Assembly: GCF_902498845.1 (NCBI RefSeq)
Contig: NZ_CABVLM010000009.1
Span: 124,001-188,000, forward strand
From: Pseudoalteromonas rhizosphaerae
GTDB lineage: Bacteria > Pseudomonadota > Gammaproteobacteria > Enterobacterales > Alteromonadaceae
Length of the DNA stretch: 64,000 nt
Direction: 5' to 3'
Below, piece after piece: positions 34,751 to 43,747 of this stretch. The notes beneath the pieces are model-generated. The model did no database searches. It was given only the letters and a program-made list of their open reading frames with translations, and was not told where the DNA came from. Position 1 is the first letter of the stretch; the number at the start of each line of letters is the position of its first letter. The translations under genes were made by a program, and so were the position numbers.

Positions 34751-35224
34751 ATGTCACAGGTAAACGCAATTGGTCTTAACAGCGCGAAAAGTGAAGATAT
34801 CGTCAAGTCACTCAATACCCTGCTAAGTAGTTATCAAATTCAATATATGAATGCCCGCGGTTTTCATTGGAATATTAAAGGTCGCAACTTTTTTGAACTA
34901 CACATCAAGTTTGAAGAAATTTATAACCTATTACTTTTAAAAGTAGATGAAGTCGCTGAGCGTATTTTAACGCTTGATGGCGCACCACTGCATGCATTTT
35001 CTGATTACTTAGAGATCAGCAAAATTAAAGAAGCAAAAAATATCAGTGATGGTGTCGCAGCAGTCGAAAACTTACTCGCTGGTTACAGCACGCTAATTAA
35101 AATGCAGCGCGATATTTTAGAGCAAGCAAGTGATGCACAAGATGAAGGTACGGCTTCATTGATGAGTGATTATATAACTGAGCAAGAGAAGCTAGTGTGG
35201 ATGCTTAAAGCATATTTAAATTAA
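34751..35224 (+). CDS. dps: Dps-family ferritin-like DNA-protection protein
   Basis: Dps mini-ferritin, 157 residues. The dodecamer family uses an inter-subunit ferroxidase site; the conserved H-W-N-I-K-G-x-x-F-F-x-L-H segment (about 39-51) with following F-E-E-I-Y and D-E-V-A-E-R is intact. It oxidises and stores iron using peroxide and protects DNA under stress. AAGGAG precedes the ATG. Alone, with its own promoter region. Confidence 0.95.
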   Translation: MSQVNAIGLNSAKSEDIVKSLNTLLSSYQIQYMNARGFHWNIKGRNFFELHIKFEEIYNLLLLKVDEVAERILTLDGAPLHAFSDYLEISKIKEAKNISDGVAAVENLLAGYSTLIKMQRDILEQASDAQDEGTASLMSDYITEQEKLVWMLKAYLN

Positions 35225-35623
35225 TCATAACCAGGTTTTAATATATAGATGTTCCGGGTGCTTAGCTAAGTAACCTGGAATATCATCGTAAAATTGTATA
35301 TCCATATCGCTACCACGCCAGATATGTTCCAGCAAACTTTTGGCTACAGCACTTGCTTGAATATAAACAACACGTTTATAACCGCGCGCTTTAACACCAT
35401 GAAAGTATTCAGTTGCAACCGCCAAGCTATCTGCGGTCGCTAATTCAAACTCAGCTAAGTTAATCACCGCATATTCAATGGATTGAGGCGGCAACTTTGC
35501 TAAATCAGCAAATACATCCTTGGTAAAAGCCTGTATACCTTCTCGATTAAAACATCCAATCACTTTGATATATATTGTTGGTGATTCAATTGAGTATTCC
35601 CAGCGCCCATGTACATTAAACAT
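35225..35623 (-). CDS. Unknown STAS-like or SpoIIAA-like protein
   Basis: Soluble protein of 132 residues from the ATG at 35623, chosen because GGAGG lies at 35631-35635, seven bases upstream; an earlier in-frame start overlaps that SD. Alternating strands and helices (YIKVIGCFNREGI, YAVINLAEFELA, YKRVVYIQASAVAKSLLEHIW) resemble a SpoIIAA-like/STAS-type fold. Function unknown. It converges on dps with no gap and ends a unit that could include the peptidase upstream (49-bp gap). Confidence 0.7.
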   Translation of the reverse strand: MFNVHGRWEYSIESPTIYIKVIGCFNREGIQAFTKDVFADLAKLPPQSIEYAVINLAEFELATADSLAVATEYFHGVKARGYKRVVYIQASAVAKSLLEHIWRGSDMDIQFYDDIPGYLAKHPEHLYIKTWL

Positions 35624-35671
35624 ATAAGTACCTCCAAACATAGTGAAACTCAATTGAATAGAAAATCACAC

Positions 35672-37747
35672 TTAATCAGCCAAACTGATAAAGAAAGCCA
35701 TCTCTAATGCTTTTTCTTCCAAGCTTTTAAAACGCCCTGATGCTCCGCCGTGACCGGCATCCATATCGGTTTTAAACACCAAAATATTATCGTCAGTTTT
35801 ATATTCACGCATTTTAGCCACCCACTTCATCGGCTCCCAATATTGCACTTGTGAATCATGCAAACCGGTAGTCACTAAAATATGTGGGTATGCCTGTGCG
35901 GTAATATTGTCATACGGTGAATACTGAGCAATCACATCATAATAGGCAGGGTCATTTGGATTACCCCATTCATCGTATTCATTGGTAGTTAGAGGTATTG
36001 ACTCATCCAGCATGGTGGTTAGCACATCTAAAAATGGCACATGGCAGCCAATTCCTAAATAAAGCGCTGGCGCTTGGTTAACAACCGCTCCCATTAGTAA
36101 GCCACCGGCACTACCGCCTGAAGCAAACACTTTATCTTGCGCACCATAACCTTGCTCAACCAATGCTTTGGTTACATCAATAAAGTCGTTAAAGCTATTT
36201 TGCTTATGTTGTTTTTTGCCTTGCTCGTACCAATCACGGCCCAACATCTCACTACCACGAACATGTGCTATGGCATACACAAAACCACGATCGAGTAAGC
36301 TTAATGAGGTACTCGAAAAGCTCGGATCAATGGTTATGCCATACGCCCCATAACCATATTGAAACAGTGGATTAGTGCCATTTTTAGCAAAACTATCTTT
36401 ACGATAAACCAGCGACACGGGCACTTTAATACCATCACGCGCTGTTACCATTAATCTTTCAGAGGCATAGTTTTGCGGATCAAAACTGCCTAATACTTGC
36501 TGTTGTTTTAATAAAGTTTTATCACCATTATTTAAGTCTACTTCAAATAATGAACCTGGCGTGGTGAGGCTTGAGTAATAAATACGAGCTACGTGCGTAT
36601 CATGCTCAGGATTCATTGCAATGGCAGCATAATAACAAGGATCATCAAATTCTAAGGTCATACGCTGCTGTTGCTTATTAATGACCACAAAGCGTGTTTG
36701 TCCTTGCTCGCGCTCAGTAAGCACCAAGAAATCGTCAAACAGCTCTACGCCTTCTAATAAAACGCTATCACGATGAGGGGTATGCTCAAGCCACTGTGTT
36801 TTATCTGCAATGGTACTTGTATTAGCCGTCATTAAACGAAAGTTTTTAGCTTGCCAATTGGTCACGATATAAAACGTATCGCCGAGTTTATCAACATCAA
36901 ACTCATGCCCTTCTTCGCGTGGCAGTAACTGAGTAAACACTCCTTGCGGCTGATCAGCATCTAGCACCCAAGTATCGTTCGTTTCTGTAGTGGCTAAATC
37001 AATAATGATCAGCCCCTCATCACGGCTTTTACCAAGCCCCATAAAAAAGCTTCGATCTTGCTCTTCATATACCAATACATCGTGCGCTTGCTTAGTACCT
37101 AATACATGGCGATAAACTTGATAACCTAATAACGTTTTAAGGTCTTTCTTTACGTAAAAAACCGTTTTATTGTCGTTTGCCCAAACGATTTGCCCTTCGG
37201 TGTTTTCTAATACATCTTCAAGTAAATCATCGTTATCAATAACTTTAAACTTTACGGTATAGATACGACGGCCATCGGTATCTTCAGAGTAAGCCAACAA
37301 TTGTTCATTAGGACTAATTGCCACCTCGCCTAATTCATAAAATTCAAAACCTTCTGCAAGTATATTTACATCTAACAGTAGCTGCTTATCTGCGGCATCC
37401 ATCTGACGACTACGGTAATGGCGAGAATATTCATCATCGCCACGTACTTCAGAGTGATACCAATACTGGCCATCTTTAACGGGAAAAGTATTATCGTCTT
37501 TAACAATACGCCCTTTTAGTTCTTCGAACAGTTGCTTCTGAAAAGACTGAATAGGCGCTAGTTGCTGTTCACAATAGTCATTTTCAGCGGCTAAATGTGC
37601 CAGCATCGCTGGCTCTGTTCGTTCGTCATCACGCATCCAATAATAATCATCAATGCGTATTTTTTGGTGTGTTGTTAACGTGTGCGGCTGTTTACGTGCA
37701 ACAGGAGCATTAGGAAGTGAAGACAACGATAAGTTTGATAGAGCCAC
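35672..37747 (-). CDS. ptrB: Oligopeptidase B (S9A serine peptidase)
   Basis: Cytoplasmic oligopeptidase B of 691 residues, usual length. An N-terminal seven-bladed propeller (about 80-420) gates a C-terminal alpha/beta hydrolase. The nucleophile is in GGSAGGLLMG (Ser near 546), with D in the region following GLHDSQV, and His in DAGHGG near the end. It cleaves short peptides after Arg or Lys. The opening PHTLTTHQKIRIDDYYWMRDD is characteristic of the family. Confidence 0.95.
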   Translation of the reverse strand: MALSNLSLSSLPNAPVARKQPHTLTTHQKIRIDDYYWMRDDERTEPAMLAHLAAENDYCEQQLAPIQSFQKQLFEELKGRIVKDDNTFPVKDGQYWYHSEVRGDDEYSRHYRSRQMDAADKQLLLDVNILAEGFEFYELGEVAISPNEQLLAYSEDTDGRRIYTVKFKVIDNDDLLEDVLENTEGQIVWANDNKTVFYVKKDLKTLLGYQVYRHVLGTKQAHDVLVYEEQDRSFFMGLGKSRDEGLIIIDLATTETNDTWVLDADQPQGVFTQLLPREEGHEFDVDKLGDTFYIVTNWQAKNFRLMTANTSTIADKTQWLEHTPHRDSVLLEGVELFDDFLVLTEREQGQTRFVVINKQQQRMTLEFDDPCYYAAIAMNPEHDTHVARIYYSSLTTPGSLFEVDLNNGDKTLLKQQQVLGSFDPQNYASERLMVTARDGIKVPVSLVYRKDSFAKNGTNPLFQYGYGAYGITIDPSFSSTSLSLLDRGFVYAIAHVRGSEMLGRDWYEQGKKQHKQNSFNDFIDVTKALVEQGYGAQDKVFASGGSAGGLLMGAVVNQAPALYLGIGCHVPFLDVLTTMLDESIPLTTNEYDEWGNPNDPAYYDVIAQYSPYDNITAQAYPHILVTTGLHDSQVQYWEPMKWVAKMREYKTDDNILVFKTDMDAGHGGASGRFKSLEEKALEMAFFISLAD

Positions 37748-37804
37748 AGAAAAACCAATAAAAAATTTCGATAGCTGGAGTTTAACATAATTTTCAAAAG
37801 TGCA

Positions 37805-37830
37805 TAAAAAAGCCCACTCAATGAGTGGGC
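37805..37830 (-). terminator. Terminator of the chitin-binding gene
   Basis: GCCCACTC (37812-37819), loop, GAGTGGGC (37823-37830) followed on the minus strand by a T-run from the A-tract at 37806-37811. It is placed directly after the stop of the minus-strand gene at 37850. Confidence 0.85.
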
Positions 37831-37849
37831 CGAAAAATGCTAAATAGCA

Positions 37850-38422
37850 TTAAGGGGAAACTTGCTGCCAGGCTAAATCCCAACTTTGTCCCACACCGGG
37901 CTCATAAAGAGGATTATTTTCTTCTTTCACATTGCAAAACTGGCTGAAAGGCCAAGGTTTGCATTTATAAATTAAGCCTGTTTTTGGCTGTAACACTTTT
38001 ACACCCGCATTATAAACACTGCATTTTTCAGGGTAGATATAGTCATATGCAGGCTTAACGGCTTGGTAATCATCACATTTAGCAATACATTGAAAAGTTA
38101 ATTCCGCACGAGTAATCCCGCAGCCTTCAAGTGCATAAATCTGGTTTGAACGATAAGCTACCACTAAACCTTGCTCAGTCATTCTTCCTGCTTCAACTAG
38201 TGGTATATGGGTATTAATATATTCCGCGACAAAACGCGGCCAATTATGTGGCTCACCTTGTTCTTCAGTGATAATTTCATATTTAAATGATAAATCGACT
38301 AGCTCTCCTTGCGTGTCATAAAAAGTCACTGTCACCATATCACCAACAAATAATTGGGTATGATGATTTAGACAACCTATTGGCATCCAATTTCCACAGG
38401 CCAATGACGTATGCATAAACAA
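37850..38422 (-). CDS. GbpA-like chitin-binding protein lacking the LPMO domain
   Basis: A 190-residue protein that begins directly in a GbpA second-domain region (about 22-110: GDMVTVTFYDTQGE ... GCGITRAELTF). It ends in a chitin-binding module with aromatic/Cys pattern (CKPWPFSQFC, W near the end). Normal GbpA proteins have a signal peptide and an N-terminal LPMO catalytic domain of about 180 residues; both are missing. Start is uncertain: TTG at 38422 has AAGGTG five bases upstream, ATG at 38416 is the alternative. Upstream sits a c-di-GMP-I riboswitch, as is known for Vibrio gbpA. Probably a deletion remnant, possibly still expressed; without a signal it could not reach chitin outside the cell. 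Confidence 0.75.
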   Translation of the reverse strand: MFMHTSLACGNWMPIGCLNHHTQLFVGDMVTVTFYDTQGELVDLSFKYEIITEEQGEPHNWPRFVAEYINTHIPLVEAGRMTEQGLVVAYRSNQIYALEGCGITRAELTFQCIAKCDDYQAVKPAYDYIYPEKCSVYNAGVKVLQPKTGLIYKCKPWPFSQFCNVKEENNPLYEPGVGQSWDLAWQQVSP

Positions 38423-38529
38423 AGCAACACCTTAAGAACATCTAATAGGTACTATCCAGTATTTATTGGATAAAAGAAATACTTTTTAACTATATTGTAG
38501 GGCTGATGACACACAGTGAGGCTAAAATT

Positions 38530-38632
38530 ACCCTGTGCAACGGCCCCGCTATCTTAGTTTTAGCACACTAAAACCTTAGACCGGAAACTTTGCGTCCTAA
38601 CCTTTCGATTAGTTTGCCAAAACAGCGTGAGT
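38530..38632 (-). ncRNA. Cyclic di-GMP-I (GEMM) riboswitch
   Basis: Reading the minus strand, the diagnostic segments come in order: TCACGC, GGCAAAC, a GAAA-capped hairpin, GGACGCAAAG, CCGGTCTAAGG, a variable stem and ATAGCGGGGCC. This matches the GEMM-I consensus (CGCAAAGxxxCCGG core and AGCGGGG receptor). It lies about 110-210 bp upstream of the chitin-binding gene, reading in the same direction. A small hairpin (ATCCA/TGGAT) lies downstream in the leader; an obvious switch terminator was not found. Confidence 0.88.
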
Positions 38633-38710
38633 ATAATGTGACATAGCTCAAAGATCAAACTAAAGAATGTAACCGCCAATAAAAACCAATACTAAGGTAT
38701 ATAAAAATAA

Positions 38711-38739
38711 AAAAGCCAATACATTACGTATTGGCTTTT
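38711..38739. terminator. Bidirectional intrinsic terminator after the RND genes
   Basis: AAAAGCCAATAC, loop ATTAC, GTATTGGCTTTT: an 8-bp stem flanked by A- and T-runs. It is placed 25 bp beyond the stop of the RND transporter gene on the minus strand. Confidence 0.9.
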
Positions 38740-38763
38740 AAAGTCCGTAGTAACAAATTGAAA

Positions 38764-41700
38764 CTAACGATCTAACTGCGGCCCTTGTTTACTTTTAAAT
38801 AAGAGCATAATTTCATTAAATAAAGCTTTAAACACCTTACCTACATCACTCATTATGATGTACAAACACGGCACTAATATTAACGTGATTAAGGTTGCAA
38901 ACATTACTGCAAATCCAAGCGCTACAGCCATAGGTATTACAAATTTAGCCTGTAAGCTGGTTTCAAACATAATCGGCAATACGCCCGCAAAGGTCGTGAT
39001 TGATGTCAGCAATATTGGTCTAAAGCGGGCACAACCGGCCTCTATCACCGCATCTTTGATAGCGATACCTTCACGGCGAGCTTGGTTAACAAAGTCGGTC
39101 ATAACCAGCGAATCATTAATAACTACACCCGCTGCGGCAATGATACCAAAGCCAGACATTAAGGTTAGATCTAAGCCAAACCAATAATGCCCCCATACAG
39201 CCCCCGTCAAACTAAACGGGATCACCGACATTACAATCAAAGGTTGCGCATAGCTTTTCAAAGGTACAGCCAACAAGATATATACTAAAATCATGCCACC
39301 AAAAAAGAACATTTTTTGCTGATTAGCTTGTGATTGCTGCTCTTCAATAGCACCGCCAAGCTCTGATTTAACGCTTGGGAACTCTTCTTTTAGTTGAGGT
39401 AATAGCTTGTCTTTTACTTGTGTAATTACTTCATTTGGCTCGATCACTTCTTCATCGATATTGCCATAAACATACACAGTACGATAACCACCTTCACGGC
39501 GAATATAGCTAATGCCCGGTTTTTCAGTCAGCTCGACCACATCACCAAGTAACACTTCTTTACCTTGCGGTGTGGTGATAACTGCATGCTTGAGCGATGA
39601 AAACGCTTCACGGGTTAGTTTTGGATAACGTACCATCACCCGCACTTCTTCACCACGGCGAATAACACGCTGTGCTTCACCACCGTAAAAACTTGCGCCA
39701 ACTTGATTTGCTATTGAGGCTAAGTCTAAACCGAGGTCATAAGCCACAGGTTTTAAACTCATTTGCACTTCTTTGCTGGCAGGGTCAATAGTCGAGCTAA
39801 TATCAAACAAACCGTCTTGTTGTTGCAATAATTGAATAAAACGACGCCCGGCATCATTTAAAGTGTCGATATCTGAGCCATATAACAAGTAACCAAACTC
39901 ACCATCACCACCACCTTGAGCATTCACATCGTCATAAATAATAAGCGACTTAACACCAGCAATGGTTGGCATCGCTTCACGCCAACGACGAGAAAGTTCA
40001 AACGCGTTATAAGGACGTAAATCCTCTTCAACTAATGGTGCGAGTATTTGCGCTTCAGTACGACCTTGGTTAAACACGAGTACATCTCTAATTAGTTTTT
40101 GACCATATTCCCGCTCAGTCTCTTTATCAACGGCAATCACCATAGCTTCGATTTCACGAATTGCTTCAATGGTTTGTATATCAGAGACATTATCATTCAT
40201 CTCTAAGTTGATCTGCGGATAGTCATGCGGGATCTTCGGCATAAAACCAGTACGCACATTGTTTGATGCAATCAAGGCAAAAGTGACGATCAGTAATGAA
40301 ATAAACGAGAACAGTACCGCCCAACGCCACTCTACACAACGCACTATAAAACGTCGATATGGTCCATTTACAAAACCAAAAAAGCGTTTATTAAAACGTG
40401 CTCGCCAGCTATCTGGTTTAATTGGCGGGAAGTTAGTATGGGCAATATGTGCAGGTAGAATAAGCTTTGATTCTATTAAGCTGAATATTAAACACAACAT
40501 AACCACGACTGCGATCCCAAAAAAGAATGCACTTTCAGGGCCTGTCGATAACGTAAATGGCGCAAATACCGCAACTGTGGTTAACACCCCAAAGGTTGCA
40601 GGAGTTGCGACTTTTTTAGCGCCATTAACGACATTAACAACTCCACCGCCTTTTTTCTCTATTTCGGTGTAGGCGCTTTCTCCTATGACAATGGCGTCAT
40701 CCACCACAATCCCTAGCACCATAATAAAGGCAAATAATGACAAGATATTAATGGTTACACCAAACAGCGGCATCATCATCATGGCGCCTAAAAAGCATAC
40801 CGGCAAGCCAATCATTACCCATAGCGCAAGCTTAAAGCGTAAGAACAAAGAAAGCATAATAGCGACTAAAATTGCACCTTGGATCAGGTTATTTACCATC
40901 ATATCTAAGCGAGCATTTAAGTAATAGGTCATATCCATTAATGGCTCTAAGCGGACACCCGGCGGTAAGTCTTTATTTTTTTGATCAATAAACGCTTTAA
41001 CTGAATCCGCAACAGGAATAATACTTTGCTCTTCCGTCGCTTTTACTGATAAATAAACGGCATTTTCACCATTGAACTTAAAGTAACGTTCGCCTTCGGT
41101 GAATTGGTCCTTAATAATTGCAATATCTTGCAGTAAAACTTTAGCGCCGTTATCACCAATTTTTACTGGTATTTGGCGAAACTCCTCACCTGAATACAGT
41201 TGGTTTTCAACTCGTACAGAAATAACCCCAGCATCGGTTTTTAATTGTCCTGCTGAAAAGTTGGCGGAATAACGACGAACAGCATCAGCGACTTCGCTTA
41301 AGGTTAAGTTGTAACGACGTAGTGTGTCTGGTTCAATCTCAATGGCAATTTCATCCAGTGGTACATCATTGACCACCAGTGATACATTTGATAGCTGTAA
41401 TAGCTCATCTTCAATGCGGTTAGCTATCGGTTTGAGCTCATTCAGTGGTAGGTCGGCAACTAATGTCATGCCTATTACATCTTGGCGAAACTCTATTTGA
41501 CTTATGGTGACCGGCTCCATGCCTGCGGGGAAAGTCGCGATACCATCAACTCGCAACTTAATTTTATCCAATACATCGGTGAGCTCTGCATCAGTATTGA
41601 TTTCTAACTGGGCGCTGCCGCCGTTACGAAATGCGCGATATACACCTTTTTTAATTTCGGTAATATCTTTTAAAGATTCTTCAATCTTAACTAGGATACT

Positions 41701-41934
41701 TTCTTCCATCTCTTGCGGTGACGCGCCAGGGTAATTCGCATTAATTGTAATGTAATTAATTTCAATGTTCGGGAACATTTGTCGTTGGATAGTTAAAAAA
41801 CTAATGATCCCCATTACTATAATGAAAACCATCATTAAATTAGCCGCTACAGAGTTATTAGCAAAGTAGGCAATAATACCGGTCTGCTTTTCAACCGTTG
41901 AGTCTGGTGTATTTGGTAGTTCAGTGTTACTCAT
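38764..41934 (-). CDS. RND efflux transporter, AcrB/MdtB-like
   Basis: Inner-membrane pump of the HAE-RND family, 1056 residues with the usual 12 helices and two large periplasmic loops. The helix 4 motif VLGIVVDDAIVIGE holds the proton-relay Asp pair, and GVVINDSLVMTDF is its counterpart in the second half. Proton-driven export of a drug, dye or metabolite through an adaptor and outer-membrane channel is expected. The adaptor lies 15 bp upstream. No outer-membrane channel is encoded here, so it would borrow a TolC-like protein. Confidence 0.95.
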   Translation of the reverse strand: MSNTELPNTPDSTVEKQTGIIAYFANNSVAANLMMVFIIVMGIISFLTIQRQMFPNIEINYITINANYPGASPQEMEESILVKIEESLKDITEIKKGVYRAFRNGGSAQLEINTDAELTDVLDKIKLRVDGIATFPAGMEPVTISQIEFRQDVIGMTLVADLPLNELKPIANRIEDELLQLSNVSLVVNDVPLDEIAIEIEPDTLRRYNLTLSEVADAVRRYSANFSAGQLKTDAGVISVRVENQLYSGEEFRQIPVKIGDNGAKVLLQDIAIIKDQFTEGERYFKFNGENAVYLSVKATEEQSIIPVADSVKAFIDQKNKDLPPGVRLEPLMDMTYYLNARLDMMVNNLIQGAILVAIMLSLFLRFKLALWVMIGLPVCFLGAMMMMPLFGVTINILSLFAFIMVLGIVVDDAIVIGESAYTEIEKKGGGVVNVVNGAKKVATPATFGVLTTVAVFAPFTLSTGPESAFFFGIAVVVMLCLIFSLIESKLILPAHIAHTNFPPIKPDSWRARFNKRFFGFVNGPYRRFIVRCVEWRWAVLFSFISLLIVTFALIASNNVRTGFMPKIPHDYPQINLEMNDNVSDIQTIEAIREIEAMVIAVDKETEREYGQKLIRDVLVFNQGRTEAQILAPLVEEDLRPYNAFELSRRWREAMPTIAGVKSLIIYDDVNAQGGGDGEFGYLLYGSDIDTLNDAGRRFIQLLQQQDGLFDISSTIDPASKEVQMSLKPVAYDLGLDLASIANQVGASFYGGEAQRVIRRGEEVRVMVRYPKLTREAFSSLKHAVITTPQGKEVLLGDVVELTEKPGISYIRREGGYRTVYVYGNIDEEVIEPNEVITQVKDKLLPQLKEEFPSVKSELGGAIEEQQSQANQQKMFFFGGMILVYILLAVPLKSYAQPLIVMSVIPFSLTGAVWGHYWFGLDLTLMSGFGIIAAAGVVINDSLVMTDFVNQARREGIAIKDAVIEAGCARFRPILLTSITTFAGVLPIMFETSLQAKFVIPMAVALGFAVMFATLITLILVPCLYIIMSDVGKVFKALFNEIMLLFKSKQGPQLDR

Positions 41935-41949
41935 AACGCAGTCTACCCT

Positions 41950-43128
41950 TTATAGTTTTTCAGTGGTTGCACTATCGAGTGCATCAACTTTTTTAACATC
42001 CTGCACACCAGCGATTTTCACTGCCATGCCTTTTTGCGGATACTCAGGTAAGGTAATAACTAATTGATCATCAGCCTCTAAGCCATCACTAATATAAAAG
42101 AACTCGCCCTCTTCGCGGATCACTTTCACTTTACGTGGCTCAAGTTGCTGCTCATCATTAACAATCCATACCATTTGGTTATTCACCAGTTCTTGCGGTA
42201 AGCGATAGATATTATTAAGCATAGTGCCAGCAAAATTGACTTGTACATAACTGCCATATTTAATTGCCTGCTGTTTATTAACTAACCCATACGGGTCATC
42301 TATACGAACAACTAAGCTACTCATACGAGTAGCACTATCAACAATACCTAAATCACGATCAACCACAGCTTGACGCGTAAACCCATGTAAACCGGTTTTT
42401 ATTACCGTTGCAGTAATGCCTTTAACTCGCTCAGGTAAAAACACACTGTCAAAGCCAGCGATCGGAATAATCACTTCGGCTGTTTCAATATTATTTAACT
42501 CACCGATTTGTGTGCCCATATTTATATACTGGCCTACACCAATATCGCGACTTACAACCAGTGCATCATAAGGAGCTGTTACTTCGCAATTATCTAAATC
42601 ACGTTGCGCACGCTTTAATCGCGCTTGCGCTGACTTGACCGATGCTTGCGCGCTAAGCACTTGTGGCTCACGTAAAAACAATGCAGTACGCTCTTTACCA
42701 GGAAAGCGCTTTACTTCATCCGCCGCAACTTGTGCTTGTGCTTGCTCTTCGATTAACTGTGATTTTGCTTGAGCAAGTTCAGCTTGGGCTTGTAATAGCG
42801 CCGCTTCATAGTTATCTTTCTCAATAGTAAATAAGGTTTCGCCACGAGCAACAATACCACCAGCAACAAAGTGAGGATGCCAACTAACAACCTCACCCGA
42901 CACCTGCGCTGATAAACGCGTGCTTTCAAGTGGCTTAACTTCGCCATAGCTATTAATAATCACTTGATGATCGTTGGCAGCTACAGGCTCAACTTTTACA
43001 ACCGGCCGAGTGTCGACTATTTCTTTTTTTTCTGGCTCTTGGGCAATCGCATTAATTCCCACAAAGCCAACAATTCCTAAGCCAAGCGCGACAAATGGAA
43101 GTGTCCATTTCAATATCGTTGTTCGCAT
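41950..43128 (-). CDS. RND efflux adaptor (membrane fusion protein)
   Basis: Periplasmic adaptor of 392 residues. A membrane anchor (about 8-28) is followed by two lipoyl halves around a coiled-coil hairpin (about 125-185, rich in Ala, Gln, Glu), a barrel and a membrane-proximal domain. It is the first gene of the two-gene pump unit and begins 317 bp from the divergent remnant at 43446, with a palindromic element in between. Confidence 0.93.
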   Translation of the reverse strand: MRTTILKWTLPFVALGLGIVGFVGINAIAQEPEKKEIVDTRPVVKVEPVAANDHQVIINSYGEVKPLESTRLSAQVSGEVVSWHPHFVAGGIVARGETLFTIEKDNYEAALLQAQAELAQAKSQLIEEQAQAQVAADEVKRFPGKERTALFLREPQVLSAQASVKSAQARLKRAQRDLDNCEVTAPYDALVVSRDIGVGQYINMGTQIGELNNIETAEVIIPIAGFDSVFLPERVKGITATVIKTGLHGFTRQAVVDRDLGIVDSATRMSSLVVRIDDPYGLVNKQQAIKYGSYVQVNFAGTMLNNIYRLPQELVNNQMVWIVNDEQQLEPRKVKVIREEGEFFYISDGLEADDQLVITLPEYPQKGMAVKIAGVQDVKKVDALDSATTEKL

Positions 43129-43445
43129 AATCAGTCCCCTAAATATTTTACTAAAGCCATAATAACAGAGCTGAATGAAACATTAACGTGACATTTGTAA
43201 GGAACTGTTACAAAACCGTATCAAAAAGATTCAAAGTCCTTATTTAAATAACCTGAGCTTCGGATAATAAATCTATCTCCTGCGGCTGCTTTTATTTTCA
43301 AAACCGAACACCTGCGTGTTCGATATCGAACAGCTATCACATTATAATCACCATATAAATACTTAAGCAACTGAAAATAAACAGCATTTATTTCTGGCAT
43401 CAAACTTTCATTAACTACACTATCAACCACGTAGATTTGTAGATT
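43129..43445. other. Intergenic region upstream of the RND unit
   Basis: No gene is supported in these 317 bp. The main feature is a double palindrome at 43305-43331. Promoters for the pump genes must lie here. Confidence 0.5.
43305..43331. promoter_or_regulatory. Double palindrome, candidate repressor operator
   Basis: CGAACAC-CTGC-GTGTTCG (43305-43322) overlaps a perfect 14-bp palindrome GTTCGATATCGAAC (43318-43331), so three CGAAC half-sites alternate in orientation. Position between the pump genes and the remnant gene suits a TetR- or XRE-type operator; the regulator is not encoded nearby. Confidence 0.45.
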
Positions 43446-43739
43446 ATGAATATTAATATTGAGAAAACCACAAAACTAAACAAAGTTAAAATAGCCCTCA
43501 TTGTTGCCGCACTTATACTGCTAGCAAGCATCAGCTATTTTGCGGTGCAACCTGCTGTGCCGCAGCTAAATGCGAGTACGCTCAATGTGGTGACCGTCCA
43601 ACAAGGTGACATTGATATTATGACGCCTGTGTATGGTCAATATACATCACGCTATGAGCGCCTAATTAGTGCCCCTGCAGTTAGCTAACACAGCGCATGG
43701 CGCGCAAATCACCATTAAACTACCGCAAGGTAGCAATTA
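43446..43739 (+). pseudogene. Decayed HlyD/MacA-type adaptor gene with internal deletion
   Basis: The first 80 codons encode a cytoplasmic tail, a membrane helix (about 17-35) and LNVVTVQQGDIDI...YGQYTSRYERL, which aligns with residues 60-95 of the adaptor at 9932 (LQIATVTQADFVIKIRGFGR). The frame then stops at 43686-43688. In the +1 frame the sequence continues as QLANTAHGAQITIKLPQGSN and ends at 43737-43739, resembling an adaptor C-terminus. So roughly three quarters of the gene is gone and the ends are joined out of frame. No ATPase or permease remains beside it. Confidence 0.7.
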
Positions 43740-43747
43740 AATAGTCA

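Noticed and set aside
43221-43430. 69-codon minus-strand frame upstream of the adaptor remnant
   Set aside because: GTG start without a ribosome site, no recognisable pattern, and it covers the double palindrome that looks regulatory.
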